From contig CM020618.1 in assembly GCA_009829735.1 (NCBI GenBank), positions 38,044,894 through 38,108,893 on the forward strand: a stretch of 64,000 bases of DNA, given 5' to 3'. This stretch comes from Pyropia yezoensis. Its lineage: Eukaryota; Rhodophyta; Bangiophyceae; Bangiales; Bangiaceae. Below the pieces are notes generated by a model. It was given only the letters and a program-made list of their open reading frames with translations, had not been told where the DNA came from and searched no databases. The position numbers were made by a program, and so were the translations under genes. Numbering within the stretch: position 1 is the first letter of the stretch; every line of letters begins with the position of its first letter. This document shows, piece after piece, positions 32,470 to 44,066 of the stretch.

Positions 32470-33725
32470 CCCTGCGGCCCCGCGGTGTGGCTGGTCGTGT
32501 GGGCGTTTTACCTACGGGGGGCGAGGCCGGCCGGGGGGGGGGGGCGCGAGGCCCACCCGCTGGTCGCCGCGCCCCCGCCCCCGGCGGCCGCCTATGGCGC
32601 TGCCGACGCCACCCCAGCAGAGGACACCTCCGCTACGGCCGTGGCCGTAGCCCCGGCCGACGCGGTGGCGACGCCGTCTGCCGGGGCGGCGGCGGCGCCC
32701 CCGGCCCCCCTCCAGTCTGGCGGCGCGTTCGCGTTTGCGACCTCCCTCCTGTGCTCCCCATATTCGGCCGTCTTTCTCGCTGCGGTGATGATCCTCAACG
32801 TTGGCACCGCGCTGGTCGGGAACCTGGTGTTCCTGTTTTGGGTGGGCGACCTACACGCCTCTAGCTTCCTCTGTGGGGTGTCGGTGGTCATTACGGTACG
32901 GCAAGTGGGGGGGGTGGGGGTGGCGGCTACCCCGTGGGCTCGATGTACTTGAGGCGTCTGCGGAAAGCCCCATGCTGATGGATTACCCCGGTCAGGGGTT
33001 GGGCCGCACACTCTTTGCAGCTCACCATGGCCCTCTGTCCCGCGCTACTCTTGTGGCCAAGGCGGGCCATGTCCTGTCATTGTCACGCGCTGCTGCACTA
33101 GCTCGCCACCTGACCCGCCTGACTCTCGCCACTGTGCCTTTTCCGTCGTAGGACGTGCTTCCTCCCTGTGCCCCTCCCCTTCCACTGCTCACCCACACTC
33201 TTTCTTTCGCACTATTGCGCGCGCTCCCTCTTACCCCCCGCGACCATGCCCTCCCCCCTTCTCCTGTGTTACCCCGCGCAGGTCATTTGTGAAGTCCCCC
33301 TCTTTGTGGTCGCCCCCTGGCTATCTCGCCGTCTCAGCGCGCCGGCCATGCTCCTCATCGCCATGGCGTGCTACGTCGTCCAGGTGGCGGTGTACGTGTG
33401 CATCAGTGACCCTCGATACGTGCTGTTCGTGGAGCCGTTGCATGGGGTGACGTTCTCACTGATGAATATAGCGACCGTGGCAGAGGCGTCCCGCCTGGCG
33501 CCGCCCCACCTTCAGGCCACGGGCCAGGCGTTTATCAGCGTCGTCCGGACGGTGGGGACGATTGTGGGCACCGTCGGTGGCTCTGCAGTCATGCAGTGGG
33601 CGGGGTCGACGGTGGCGTATGGCGTCGCGGGGGTACTCGTCGCAACCGCCGCCGTGGTCTACGGACTGGTTGCGTGGATTGAGCGGCGGCACGGGGGGGT
33701 GGTGGGCGTGGACTTGGCCGACTGA
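32470..33725 (+). CDS. MFSD6-like (MFS_1_like) transporter, C-terminal half
   Basis: Exons to 32895 and from 33282 to 33725, joined by a 386-bp GT-AG intron (ACG|GTACGG ... GCGCAG|GTC) in phase 0. It has several membrane segments: FATSLLCSPYSAVFLAAVMI, a stretch around LVGNLVFLFWVG, VICEVPLFVVAPWL, MLLIAMACYVVQVAVYV, GTIVGTVGG and VAGVLVATAAVVYGLVAW. The signature EPLHGVTFSLM and the AFISVVRTVG segment match the second half of the MFSD6/MFS_1_like family, whose substrates are mostly unknown. The usual first six membrane segments are not visible upstream, where sequence is Ala/Pro-rich. The gene is either N-terminally truncated or its early exons lie beyond the minisatellites. It converges on the minus-strand gene starting its stop at 33874, only about 150 bp away. 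Confidence 0.65.
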
Positions 33726-33873
33726 GCTTTAAGAAACCCGACGCCGCCAGGTCCAGTTCCGTGCGCCTCATTTGATTGTGTGTGGTCCTATCCATTGAGT
33801 GTCGCTCTCCACGCGCCGCCCTCCCCATTCCCCACAACCCCACTCGCCCTCACCTGCTTCCCGCCACGGCTCC

Positions 33874-36800
33874 TCACTCCACCACGTCTACCGGGAAGCC
33901 GTCGGCGTCTATGTATTTGCCGCCCACAGACCACGCCCATGCCGGGGTGGCCACCCCCCCCCCCGCCTTGACGGTAGTCCCGACACGACGCCCCAGCCGG
34001 CGCACCTCCGCGCCGACCCTCCCCCGCGCCGTTACCGGTGGCTCCTCGACCGCCGCCACCCCCCCCATGTCGGCTCGCGGTGGCTCCCCCTCTCCGCCCA
34101 TTGGCCGGCCGCCGAGCCCCGCGCGCATGCCCACCCCCAGCGCCGCCCGCGAAGCGGGTGACCGGTACGCGTCCCGCTCGCGGCGGTCGAGCAGCTCCTC
34201 CACCCCCCCGGCGACGGCATCGCGGACCGCCTCGTACGCTGCCGCCGTTGCAGCGCGGTCGTCCAGCGCCGCGGCGCCCAGCCGCAGGGGCACCCCAAAC
34301 CGCACGTACAGGCGGTCCACGCTGGTCGGCACCGCTAGCGGCGGGACCAGCACCGTTTCGTCGTCACCGTCGGCAACGGCACCGCGCCACGCCTTAGCCC
34401 CCGCCCCTGGCACGCGGGCGGCGTCGCGCATGCGCGCCGCCATGTCTGACGTGGTGGTGTCGGCGGCAGCGTCGGCAGTGCGGGCGGCGGCACCAGCCCC
34501 AGAGCGGCGCCCTCGGGTCGAGCTGCTCGCCGTAGGGCTGTCGCCACCACTTGTCCGGCCTGCCGGCTTGAAGCGATTAAATAGGCGAATCGCCTCGGCC
34601 ACCTCGGGCGCGTCGACCACCACCTGCGCCATGTCCTCCGTGCCCACCGTCGACACGGGCACGATGAGCGCGCCCGTGGCGGCGGCGGTGCGAATGAACT
34701 CGGGGGTGGCGGGCCAGCGGAGGGAGTACTTGGCGTCTGCCCGCCGCTTGAGCGCCTCCCGCGCGCCGCCAGGGAAGAGGAGCGCCCACTGGCCCGACGC
34801 GAGGACGCCGGTAAGCGCCCGCGGGGAGACGGTGGCAACCCCAGAGGATTGCAGGCCGGTGCGCATCGTTGCAATTTCCTCTGCTCGGCTCGGCTTGTCC
34901 ACCGCCGCGTCGCCATTTGCACCGCCCGCGTCGGCCATGCCCGAAGCGCCACGACGCGCGCGCCGGCGCTGCGGCGACGGCGTGGCCTTCGCCGCTTGCG
35001 TCGTGCCCCCAACCATCCCTGGCGGGGCTTGCCCCCAATCGAGAACCGCCGGGTGCGCGAGCGACCGCACCAGCACGCCTGTGTGCTTGTACACAGCATC
35101 CACAACGAGAGCCGCGTCAACAGTGCCCACCAGCGTGTGGTTCGACACAAAAAGGATGGGCGGCGGCGGTGGTCCGCCCGGAACCGCCACGGGGAGGTGC
35201 TCGAGGCCCACCACAACTGGGTCACACCAGGTGCGGAGAGGCGCATAGGGGGCCATGAGGGCCTCTTCCTCGGCGGGGGACGGCATTGGCGGGATCACCG
35301 TGGAAGACCACCCACGGCGGACAATGCGCTCCCGAAACGCCGCCACGCGGTCGCTCGATGCGAACGCCGCCGCGTCTGCGTGGACATCCCGCACGGCAGG
35401 CGCAACCGTCGTCGTGGCCGCCGTCAGCAGCGCCCGCAGGTTAACACGATAGTCTTGCAGCGGAGTGTGCCCCCCATGGGGAAGCATACACCGTTTCAGG
35501 CCCGGGATGGCAGCTTCAAGGCGCACCGCTTCCGTCGCTGAAGGCAGCAACAGGTCATTGACGCAGGAAATGACCGCCGCGTGGGGCGCCGCCCGCCCAA
35601 TGCGGGCGTAGTCCTCGTCAGAGAGGGTGTACTCGATGAGAAGGCGGACGCGGTGGGCCACCACGGCGTTGGGGAGGAGCTCGGAGGCACGCGCAAAAAG
35701 GCCCGAAGCGGACATGAGGGTGTCCACCGCGGTCCGCACGTCCGGGGAGGCGGCGTCCGGCGCCACTGTGCTAGCCGTGTCCTGCCGAGCTGACGACGAC
35801 GACGAAGTCGACGAACCCGACGAGGGCTTGCGCCCCGCCCCCAGCCCAAGGCGGGCGGCCGCATCGGCAAGCGGCTTGGTCAGCTGTGCGACCACCGACG
35901 AGCCATCAAACACCAGCGGGAGCAACACCGGCCCGATGATGGCCTTGTACACGTCCTCGGGGAGGTTGCCAGCGAGCGCCGCCCACACGGGCGTGAGGGC
36001 GGCGCGTCCAAACGAGGTAGCAGGGTTGACGACCACCAGGCCATAAAGACCCCACACCGGGACGCCCCGGGGAGTCGCCGCCCCATCTGACGCCGCCCCA
36101 TTCAACACCGCCCCCTCCACAGCAGACCCCGCCGTCGCGCCCGCCGCTCCAGCCACCGATTCGACCACAGCAGCCTCGGCCTCCTCGCGGCGGCGGGTGA
36201 GCTCATTGGCCACAGCCAACGTAAAGCAACCGCCCATGCTCTCCCCCACCAGCAGCACGTCGTCCATATCCAAGGCGCCTGCCGCCCACGTCGGGCTGCC
36301 AATTGGCGTTTGCCCATCTGGGGTGGCGGCAGCCACGCGGGCACGCCGGCGGGCGAGCACCTCCGCCTCAATCAAGTGCAGGACGGTGTCGATGAGCTCT
36401 GTCCAACCAGATCGATTGGCGCGGGGGACCACCAGACAGCGCACATCATAGTCGGGCTCAAGGCCATCCAGCTGGGACACAATGCTGAACGTCGAGGCGA
36501 CAGAACACGTACAAGGGGCGGCGGGGATGCGCCACAAGAGAGTCAAGAAAGCAAGAGGGTAATAGCCGGAGAATGTCAACTGTCAGCTTCCAGACAGCAC
36601 CGTCACTGTCACCACGGAGCACATCTCTCGCACCGTTCCACAGGCCCTGCTCACCCGACCCCGCCCACCCGACCTCGCCCACCCGTCCCTCCCTGCTACG
36701 CCCCACCATCCACGTACCTCATGCCCGTCCCATCAATACCCGGAAGAAAGACCAGTAGCCGCTTCTCCAGCTTAGCGTCCCCTCCCCCCCCCCCACGCCC

Positions 36801-38129
36801 AGCAGGCGCCATAATCCGTAGATCGACCCCCTTGGTAAAGTCCATCCCCTGCACCAGCTCCGCTCCGCCGCCCGGCCCGTCGCCCACCCGCCGCCACGGG
36901 GAGAAGAGGAGGCCAAAGTCCACCCCCCCCGCGGCAGCCGCCGCGTCGGCCGCCCCCCCCGCACCGCGGCGTGTCAAGGGCACCGCATCCAGGGAAGCCG
37001 CTACCGCGGGGAGGGCCTGCCGTGGGGGGGGGCGCGGCGACCGGCGGTCGCGGCGGCGCGCTTCCGCCTGGCGTGACCGGGTGGCCCCCGCCGACGTGAT
37101 CTCGGTCAGCGACGGCCGTGGTGGCGGTGGTCGGAACGACGGCATCGCCGGCATCGCCAGTGACGGAGAGCTGCCCTCCCCATAAACCGCGGCCGCGTAG
37201 TGGGCCGGGATCCCCCACACGGCGGCCCCATCGCGGAGCAGCCGCAGGTAGCGCTCACTCGGCCGCATCACCGACGCCGCCCAGGCAGGCAGCAGCGGGC
37301 GGGCGGGAAACCCCTGCCCTGCCGGCCACACCAGGCTCCGTACCCGCAGCGTGACGGGCGGTGCGGCGGCAGCGGCGTCGTCGCCGCCGTCGCTGCCCGC
37401 GGCGGGTACCTGCACCTCAACGGTCACCTGGGTGGCGCCACCTGGCAGGCCACTCCCTTCTGACACCTTGAGACGCGACCAGTCGGCAGCGCGCATGCGG
37501 TAGACGACGCCCATGGCCGCAGGGGGAGATGAAGTCGGTGAACCCCCAACGCCCGCCCCAACGGCGGGCTCACCCCGGCCAGGCGTGCGGAGCGGCCGCC
37601 GCGGATGCCGTGGGCGGGGGACCAGGTTGGCAAACGCCCGCTCCGTGGGCCCCACGCCGGGCACGTTGAACGCGACCGCCCAGTCTGGGGCCACGCCCAC
37701 CGACGCTGCCACCAGCGGCAGCCGCCGCAGCGGCGACGCTGCCAGTGGGCCGTACGACCGGGGCGACATGTTCGCGCCGTACGCAAAGTAGAGGACGTCA
37801 GACGGGAGGGGGGGAACGGGGGGAGCGCCCCGTAGAGGCGTGCTGGTGGGCGCCGAGGGGGGGCTGGCCGCGGCCGCGGCGGCTGCTGTAGCCCCCTCAG
37901 CGGCAGCGCCATTCGCGGGGGGTGCGGCGGCGGGCCCCGCCCGCCCGCCCGCCGCCGTCACAGTCGACGCTACCGCCGCCGCGGCCGACACAGCTGCCGC
38001 CGCCCCACCCGGCGGGTCGGCCGCCGTCGCCGCCGACCGCGGGAAGCGGCGGGATGCGGCCCCGGCGGGGGTGGCGGCGGCGGCCGCCGTGGCGCCGCGG
38101 CGGCGCTCGTGGCCGCCGGCACCCGCCAC
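33874..38129 (-). CDS. Gamma-glutamylcyclotransferase-like domain fused to a phytyl-ester-synthase-like esterase/acyltransferase
   Basis: Exons 38129-36718 and 36484-33874 with a 233-bp intron (ATGAG|GTACGT ... TTCAG|C); the frame is kept and 1340 residues result. Residues ~1-110 are Ala/Pro-rich and may include a plastid transit peptide. Residues ~112-315 form a GGCT/AIG2-like domain with YFAYGANM (glycine-rich substrate loop) and LKVSEGSG (catalytic Glu position). Residues ~455-780 are an alpha/beta-hydrolase: LVFLPGIDGTG, nucleophile elbow LVGESMGGCF, VVVNPATSF. Residues ~880-1130 are an acyltransferase domain: FVSNHTLVGTVD and LLFPGGAREALKRR. The last two together are the layout of plant/algal phytyl ester synthases, which move fatty acids onto phytol or diacylglycerol in plastoglobules. 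The cyclotransferase fusion is unusual for that family. The intron joins the two halves inside the hydrolase strand, so the fusion is not two neighbouring genes. The start is the first ATG of the frame and could be further upstream. Confidence 0.82.
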
Positions 38130-38149
38130 GGGCCCTCGCCGGGGCCCTC

Positions 38150-39620
38150 CATGGGGGGGGTACTGGCCACGGCGGCGGCGGCGGCAGCGGCGGCCGACGC
38201 GGCCACGGCGACGGCAGCGGCGGCGGCCGCCGCCACCGCCTCGACTCCCGGCGGGGGCGGGCAGCCCCTCGGCGGGCTGGGGGGCGGGACGCTAGCGGGT
38301 CTGCCACGCCCTCCATCTTCCGCGGAGGGGGGGTGAGCTCCACCGACGGCAGGGGCTTGCCCCCCCCGATCCCCGCCGAGCGCCTTGCGTGGGACTACCG
38401 CACCGCCCTGACGGTGGCGGCGGCGGTAGGGGCGGCCCAGCCGGCGGCGGGGGTGGGGAGGCTGGGCGACGCCCCACCCGTCGAGAAGCACACGCTGGGG
38501 TGGCTGATGGCGCTGGCGGGGGCCACCGTGGCGTGGGGGGGGGGGTGAGTGGGGGGGGGGGGGTGGGAGCGAGGCGGGGGGGGATGCTCTCCACCGCCTC
38601 GACGGGCGTAGCGGCGGCGGTGGGTGGTGTGGGGGGCGGCGGCAGCCGCGACGGTGGGGGTGCCGATGGCGGCGGCGGGGGTGGCGGCAGCGGCGGCGAC
38701 GGCGGCGGCAATGGCGGCGGGGGTACCCTCGCCAGCTCTGCTGGGGTCGGCACGCACTTCGCAACCCCCCCCCCCCGCCCCCCCCGGCGGGTCCGCGGCG
38801 GCCGCCGCCGGCGACGTGTTTCCCGACGCCGTTGCCCACACCAACCGGCTGGTGGTGCTGAACGTGTGGGCGCGCATCTTTGGGGCCCTCTCTATTGGCC
38901 GCCCTGGTGTGGCGGCGAGGCGGCTGGCCTCCCACCTGCGGGGGCTTTATCAAGGCGTGCCGGACGCTGGCGTTGGGGCGGGGGCTCCCGTTTGGCCAGC
39001 GCGGCACGCAGCTGTTCACAATGACCCAGTCTCTCATGTGGTCTGCTGCGGGGGGGGGGGGCAGGGGTGGAGGTGGGGTAGGGACCACCACGAGGGGCGA
39101 TAATGGTGGTGGTAGTGGTGGTGGTGGCGGTGGTGGTGGCGGTGATGGTGGCGGCGGCTTGTCCTCGGCTGCCAAGGACGCCCTTACCGGCTCGTCGCCG
39201 CACCGAGAAGGCGGTGGGGGCGGAGGAGCGGCGGGGGACCGCTGGCCGCCACCTCCCTTCTGCGGGCGCGTCGGGAGCCTCCCGCTTCAAGACTGCCGAG
39301 GCCACCGCTGGCGAGCTCGTTTGCGCCCTCCGCTATGTGTGTGTGGAGGCCAAGGCGCCCGGCGGGTGGGGGGTACTAATTGCCGACGGCCGCCGCGGGA
39401 GCAGCAGCAGCGCCGCAGGTGGGGGAGGGGGTGGGGGCAGCGTGTTGGCCGCCGCCGGCCCTGGCGTTGGGTCGGCCGTCCTGTGCATCTTTTATCTCTT
39501 TGACATGTGCGACCTGACGCGGTACGTGCCAGCCTTCCGCAGCAACAGGCGAGGAGGGGGGGCGCTGGCATCTGCCACCGGCCGTGGTCGTCAGCACGCG
39601 CCGGCTCTGGGGCAGGCAGG
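38150..39620 (+). CDS. Possible unidentified gene, divergent from the fusion gene
   Basis: Several plus-strand stretches have ordinary protein composition between long Gly/Ala runs. They are ERLAWDYRTALTVAAAVG with HTLGWLMALAGATVAW (about 38370-38540), DAVAHTNRLVVLNVWARIFG (38830-38890), FIKACRTLALGRGLPFGQ with LFTMTQSLMW (38945-39040), and FKTAEATAGELVCALRYV to YLFDMCDLTRYVPAF (39285-39540). They lie in different frames separated by G-rich homopolymers. The gene could be multi-exon or have miscounted bases; I could not build one consistent model. Possibly membrane-associated. No family recognised. Confidence 0.3.
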
Positions 39621-39666
39621 GCGGCCGGGCGGGGGCGGGGGTGGGCACTCTGCCGCTCTGTGCTGA

Positions 39667-40451
39667 TGCTCAGACCCCCTCCGCGCCCTTCTTGCTGGCT
39701 GGGTGTCACCGCAACCCCCCCCTCCCCCCCCCCCCCCCACGGCAGACTGCTGCGATTCTGGCCGTGCTCTTGGTGGCTGCTCGCGGGTTGCCACCAGCGG
39801 GCGGCGACAACACCCGCCGCCGGCCGCCCCCTTGCCCGTCGCTGGGTCGTACTGCCGCCTGCTCGGCCACCCCGTCTGACGGCGCCGCCGCCGCCGCCGC
39901 CACACCCAGCGATGGCCGTGACGATGGCGGTGGCGCTTCTGCCAAGACAGCCGGGGACCCTAACGCCGCTGTCATCGCCGCTGCCGCCGCCCACAGGCAG
40001 GGTGTGGAGCCGCTTGGTCTTTTGAGGACTGGCGGAGTAGGAAGAGGGGGGCGTTTGGCAACGGAATGCGTTCTTTATAGCTATTCTTTCCCCTCCTCGG
40101 CCCCAACTGGCCGAGACCATCTCGTCCTTGTAGCAAGCAAACAGCGACGGGGAGAGCAGAGGACGGGGCCGACCCTGGCCACAACCGCCAACGACCTCCT
40201 GCGTGGAAGTCCCCCGTCGCTGGCTTTCCCGGCTGTCCCCAACGCGTCGCTGTCGGACGCGGCGAACAGGAGCGCCACACTTGCCCTCGACCTTGCCCAT
40301 CCCCGCGAGCGCCACCATCGCCGCGAGCGCCACCATCGCCGCGAGCGCCACCATCGCCGCGAGCGCCACCATCGCCGCGAGCGGCAGCGCCTGCACCGCG
40401 GCCCGATCCCCAGGATGACGCCCTCCCCACCGGCACAGTCTTGTCCCCGGG
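39667..40451. other. GC-rich interval without a recognised gene; short 18-bp repeat
   Basis: Lies downstream of the AAA-ATPase-like gene's stop. At about 40304-40385 an 18-bp unit GCGAGCGCCACCATCGCC repeats four to five times. Poly-C at 39718-39739. No coding motif seen. Confidence 0.4.
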
Positions 40452-42839
40452 CTAAGCCGAGGTTTCATCATCCACGTACTCAGCGACAAGGGCTCGGGTG
40501 CCGACCAGCATGACAACAAACGACCGCACAGGCTGGCCGACCGCCCGGTGGTACGACTCCGCTTGCTTCAAGGCACGCTCGAGAAGATCGCCCACCGTCA
40601 CGCAGACACGGTTGTCGCCGTAGAGGAATTTACCGTTGAGGCGGAGGTCCAGCTTCTCCTCGTATGACAGGGAGTTGATGTAGTAGTCGACCTTCGCGTC
40701 CACATAGTCGCCACTGCGTTCAGCCGCCTCGTTCAGCTCGTCGTAATCGTACAAGATGCCGTTGACGCGCACGACCTTGAGCTCGAGCAAAACCCTGGAT
40801 GATCCGCTCTTGTTCTGCAGCATGAGGTCGTAGAAGCCCGGCCTGCCGCCACCGACGTTGAGAGGGTGTCTACGCCCAGTCGTCAGGACGGCATTCACCG
40901 CAGGCTGCGTCCTGAGCCAGCCTCCAACAGCGGCCTCCATGGCAGAGCTCAAACAGGTCTCGCTGAAGAGGCGGTCCATTGCAAGCGCGCCCGAGTCCCA
41001 GCCGTGCAGCACGGCGTCCACCAGTAGGGTGACGTCTCTGGAGGACGGCGTCTCAATCAGCCGCTCCAAGAAACAAATGTCCGACGCCAACGCCATCTCA
41101 AGGCGGGTGAAGTGGTCCAGGCATGCGAGCAGGTTGGGAGGGTTGAGCACCGTCAAGGCGCCGTTGTTCTTGCGCTCCCGCACCGATAGGACGCCGTGGT
41201 AAAAAAGGAGCGCCAGCGCCCGCTGGTACGCCAGCGAGGTAGACGCGTCAGTGTCGGCGTCCAGTGCGGGGACACGCACGACGTCCCGCGAAGCGCTCGT
41301 CCTCGGGGTCAGCTCCGCCAATGTGAAAGGACTCTCAAGCTGCCGCGTGCGGACAGTGAGCTCCTTGGAAGCCTGGAAGGCGTCCTGCAGCGCGACGACG
41401 CCAGCCCGGGAAGAGGAGCGAAGGACCGAGGTGACATTGTGAGACAGGGACACGTTGTCGTCCTTCATGAAGTGTTCAAGCTCGGCATCCATGCTCTCGT
41501 GCCGCTCCTCGAGGATGACCGCCCGGCGTTCTCCGTCGCCCTGCAGCATCTTGAAGAAGTAAATGACGTAGGCCGCCAGGTAGAGTGGCTGAGACTTGGG
41601 GTGAAACTTGTAGCCGTTGTAGAACTTGCGCATCAGCCTCAACGTTGGGATGCGCTCAGCTTCCGTCAGAGCGACCTGCGACAGCCCGCGCTCCACATCA
41701 GCCTCCGTGAAGCCACAGCATTCAGCGTACGCCGGCGAATGGGTGAGCGACCACGCCACGTTCCAGCCGGAGGAGTCGGTGAGGGCAATCGGTGCAATGC
41801 CCGTGGTGAAGCTCCGCACTCTTGTCGAGATCAGCCTGGGCAGACTCTTGAGAGTGAGGTAGAACGCCCGCAAGAAGCCCGCCGGCCTCCGGTCGCGCGC
41901 TGGTGCGACTGCATCCTGGTATGCGTTCGGGTCCTCGCGCATCAGCTGGTTGAAAGTGCGGTCGTACTCGTCTACCAGCACGAGGAGTTGATGGCCCGCT
42001 GCACCGACAGCAGACGCCAACGCCTTGAGGTTGGCGTCAGCATTGTCTTCCTGCCAATGCGAGACGTGCACACGGTATTTGTTCATGAACACCAGCATAG
42101 CTCCGTTTAGCACGTCCCGAAAGAGCTTGTCCAGGGGAGGAGCGTGAGGACCCGACTGAACTTGGATGGAGAAGTCCAGCGGCAGCACACAGTACGCCCG
42201 CGCTCCTGCAGCAGTGCCGCCAGATGACTGCACGTACGCGTCCGTTGGGGATCCATCCCTATTGAGGAAGACCTCGTCGAACAGCTCCTGGGTCGTGTGG
42301 ATGTCGTGGTACACCTGGAGGGGAGAAGCATGGTCATGCGATAGGTTGAATAAACACAAACAGTAGCAGGAGAATGACCGTGGAGGGAGCAGTTAGCAAG
42401 GAAAAAACGGAGCAATATGCACAGTCCTGCTCAAACGAGAGATGCTGACAGAGTCGACAAACGGTGAGAAGCGACACCCAAAACTCGCCCCCAGGGACTT
42501 GTGTCACACTCATACCTGCATCTGGGAGGTCAGCAGCGACTTTCCAGACCGGCCCGGCCGCAACAGCACCAGGTGAGGAGATGCGTCATTCTCCATCATC
42601 ACAACGTAGCGCGTCTTGTCTACAAAGAAGCCGTTCTGCCGACGCAGCGTGACAATCTGGTCTTCGCCGTAGCACCATTTGACCACCTCGGCTGGAGATC
42701 GGGAGTGTTGACATTGTTTCGACGGGCGCTGGCCCGGCGAAAGCTCATTGGGAAAAGGTCCTTCACCGTAAACGGACGACACAAACCGGCGCGTCATCGC
42801 CAAAGGAGCACCGCCCACCCCGACCCCACCGACGCTCAT
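40452..42839 (-). CDS. AAA-ATPase-like protein with C-terminal PD-(D/E)XK nuclease-like domain
   Basis: Exons 42839-42516 and 42314-40452, joined by a 201-bp intron (ATGCAG|GTATGA ... CTCCAG|GTG) in phase 0; 728 residues. The family N-terminus is present: FVDKTRYVVMM (72-82) and a P-loop RPGRSGKSLL (94-103). The Walker-B-like motif is LLVLVDEYDRTFNQL (Asp-Glu at about 222-224). Further family marks are FTTGIAPIALTDSSGWN, CGFTEADVERGLS and FYNGYKFHP. The C-terminal GRPGFYDLML...VLLELKVV supplies the Asp and Glu-x-Lys of a PD-(D/E)XK fold. Such proteins (AAA-ATPase_like plus PDDEXK_9 in domain databases) are abundant in bacteria and in some protists and algae; their role is not settled, though conflict or mobile-element functions have been proposed. 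Alternative start at 42797. The region upstream of 42840 is low complexity. Confidence 0.85.
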
Positions 42840-43329
42840 GCATGGCTGCGGCACAGGAAAAGAAGTAAAGCGCAGGGTCACCCTTGCTGACTCACGCAAC
42901 GAGACAGATGGGGAAGGAAACCGGCCAGCCATACGGCGAGCGATCAGCCCAAGCATGACTCGCCACAGGGACCGCGGCGGGCGGAGGGGCAGCGGCCACC
43001 ACGTCGCCGACGAGGGACGGTGGCGGGAAGAGAGGGCGGCGGGTGGGCGGCGGGAAGAGGAGGCGGGGGAGATGAAAAGGCACTGGTGGTGACCCACGTT
43101 AGCGACAGTAGCCACAGCAGCGACGGCAGAAGCAGCAGCAGAAGCAGCGGCCGTAGGAGTGACGGCGGTGGCGACGGCGCCGCGTGGAATGGTGCCGCCC
43201 CCGTTTTGGTGGCGGTGGCGGCGAGCGCGGCCCGTGACGGGCGGAAGCTTATGGTGCTTCTGCTGGTGATGGACCTCGCTGCGGGACTGGGCGTCAACAG
43301 GGGGGGGCGCCAGTCGCGCGGGGGAGGCC

Positions 43330-43610
43330 CGCGGGGGCGGCCCCGACGCGGTCAGGCAGACGGGGGTGGCCGCGGCGAGGTCAGGCAGGCGGGGGCGGCC
43401 ACCACGCAGGAGGGACGGCGGGGGCAGCCGCCACGCGGGCAGGCAAATGAGGGCGGCCGCAACGCGGGCAGGCAGACGGGGGCGGCTGCCAAGCGGGAAG
43501 GCAGGCGGGGGCGGCCACCATGCGGGCAAGCAGGCGGGGGCGGCCGCCACGCGGCAAGGATGGCGGGGGCGGCACCGACCTGGAAAGAGAGGCTGCGGAG
43601 GCGTCGACCG
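43330..43610. repeat. Degenerate ~33-bp GC-rich minisatellite
   Basis: Units of the form GGCGGGGGCGGCC-(A/G)CCACGCGGGCAGGCA repeat about eight times with many changes. The frames through it (Arg/Gly/Gln-rich on one strand, Pro/Ala-rich on the other) are repeat products. The stretch from 42840 to 43330 is also low complexity, with no recognised gene. Confidence 0.65.
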
Positions 43611-43816
43611 GGAGAGCCGGGCGCGACGTGAAAGGGCTGGCGTGGCCGGCCGCCACGTGGGAGGGCCGGCGGGTAAACAAACCATTCCAGACTTACGAAC
43701 TTTCTCGCACCCTATTGATCGAGGTTCCCTGCTGGAACCTTGGAAACTATCGGTTAAACCCCTCCGGGAAACATCCGACTCATCCTGGGAAAGGTCCCTG
43801 GGAAAAGCCGGCGTCT

Positions 43817-43999
43817 AACCTGCTAGTGAACGGCCGACAATTACCCACAATTGGCTCGTCGGCGAAAAAGGGGGCGGGTGACGCACCCCGTGGTAGGTGA
43901 GGGTCACGGGCAAGATGTGCGCTGTCTTAGCGTCTTGCAGTGTCCACCAGACCACGGGGCGCGTCTGTCGCCCCCGTCTCCGCCCGACGTACCCCGTCC
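43817..43999. repeat. 183-bp direct repeat, left copy (flanks the LINE)
   Basis: Matches 51147-51329 without indels and with only a handful of mismatches, over AACCTGCTAGTG...CGTACCCCGTCC. The LINE starts directly after this copy and the second copy starts directly after the LINE's A-rich 3' end. It is best read as a long target-site duplication. Confidence 0.88.
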
Positions 44000-44066
44000 T
44001 GGTACTGGTTGGGTCGGTGGTGTTGGGGCTTCCCCCTGTCCACTTTTTGTGGCGGGGGGGGGCGCC

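Noticed and set aside
31690-32895. A single fused protein of hairpin repeats, S9 peptidase and transporter
   Set aside because: The frame is continuous only because the repeat unit is a multiple of three; no family has this order and both enzyme parts are incomplete.
37970-39175. 401-residue minus frame upstream of the fusion gene
   Set aside because: Pro/Arg/His-rich with no motif; it overlaps low-complexity sequence and competes with the better-supported plus-strand stretches.
42516-43685. Extension of the AAA-ATPase-like protein upstream to about 43685
   Set aside because: That part is Pro/Ala/Arg-rich minisatellite translation; the conserved N-terminus begins just downstream of 42840.
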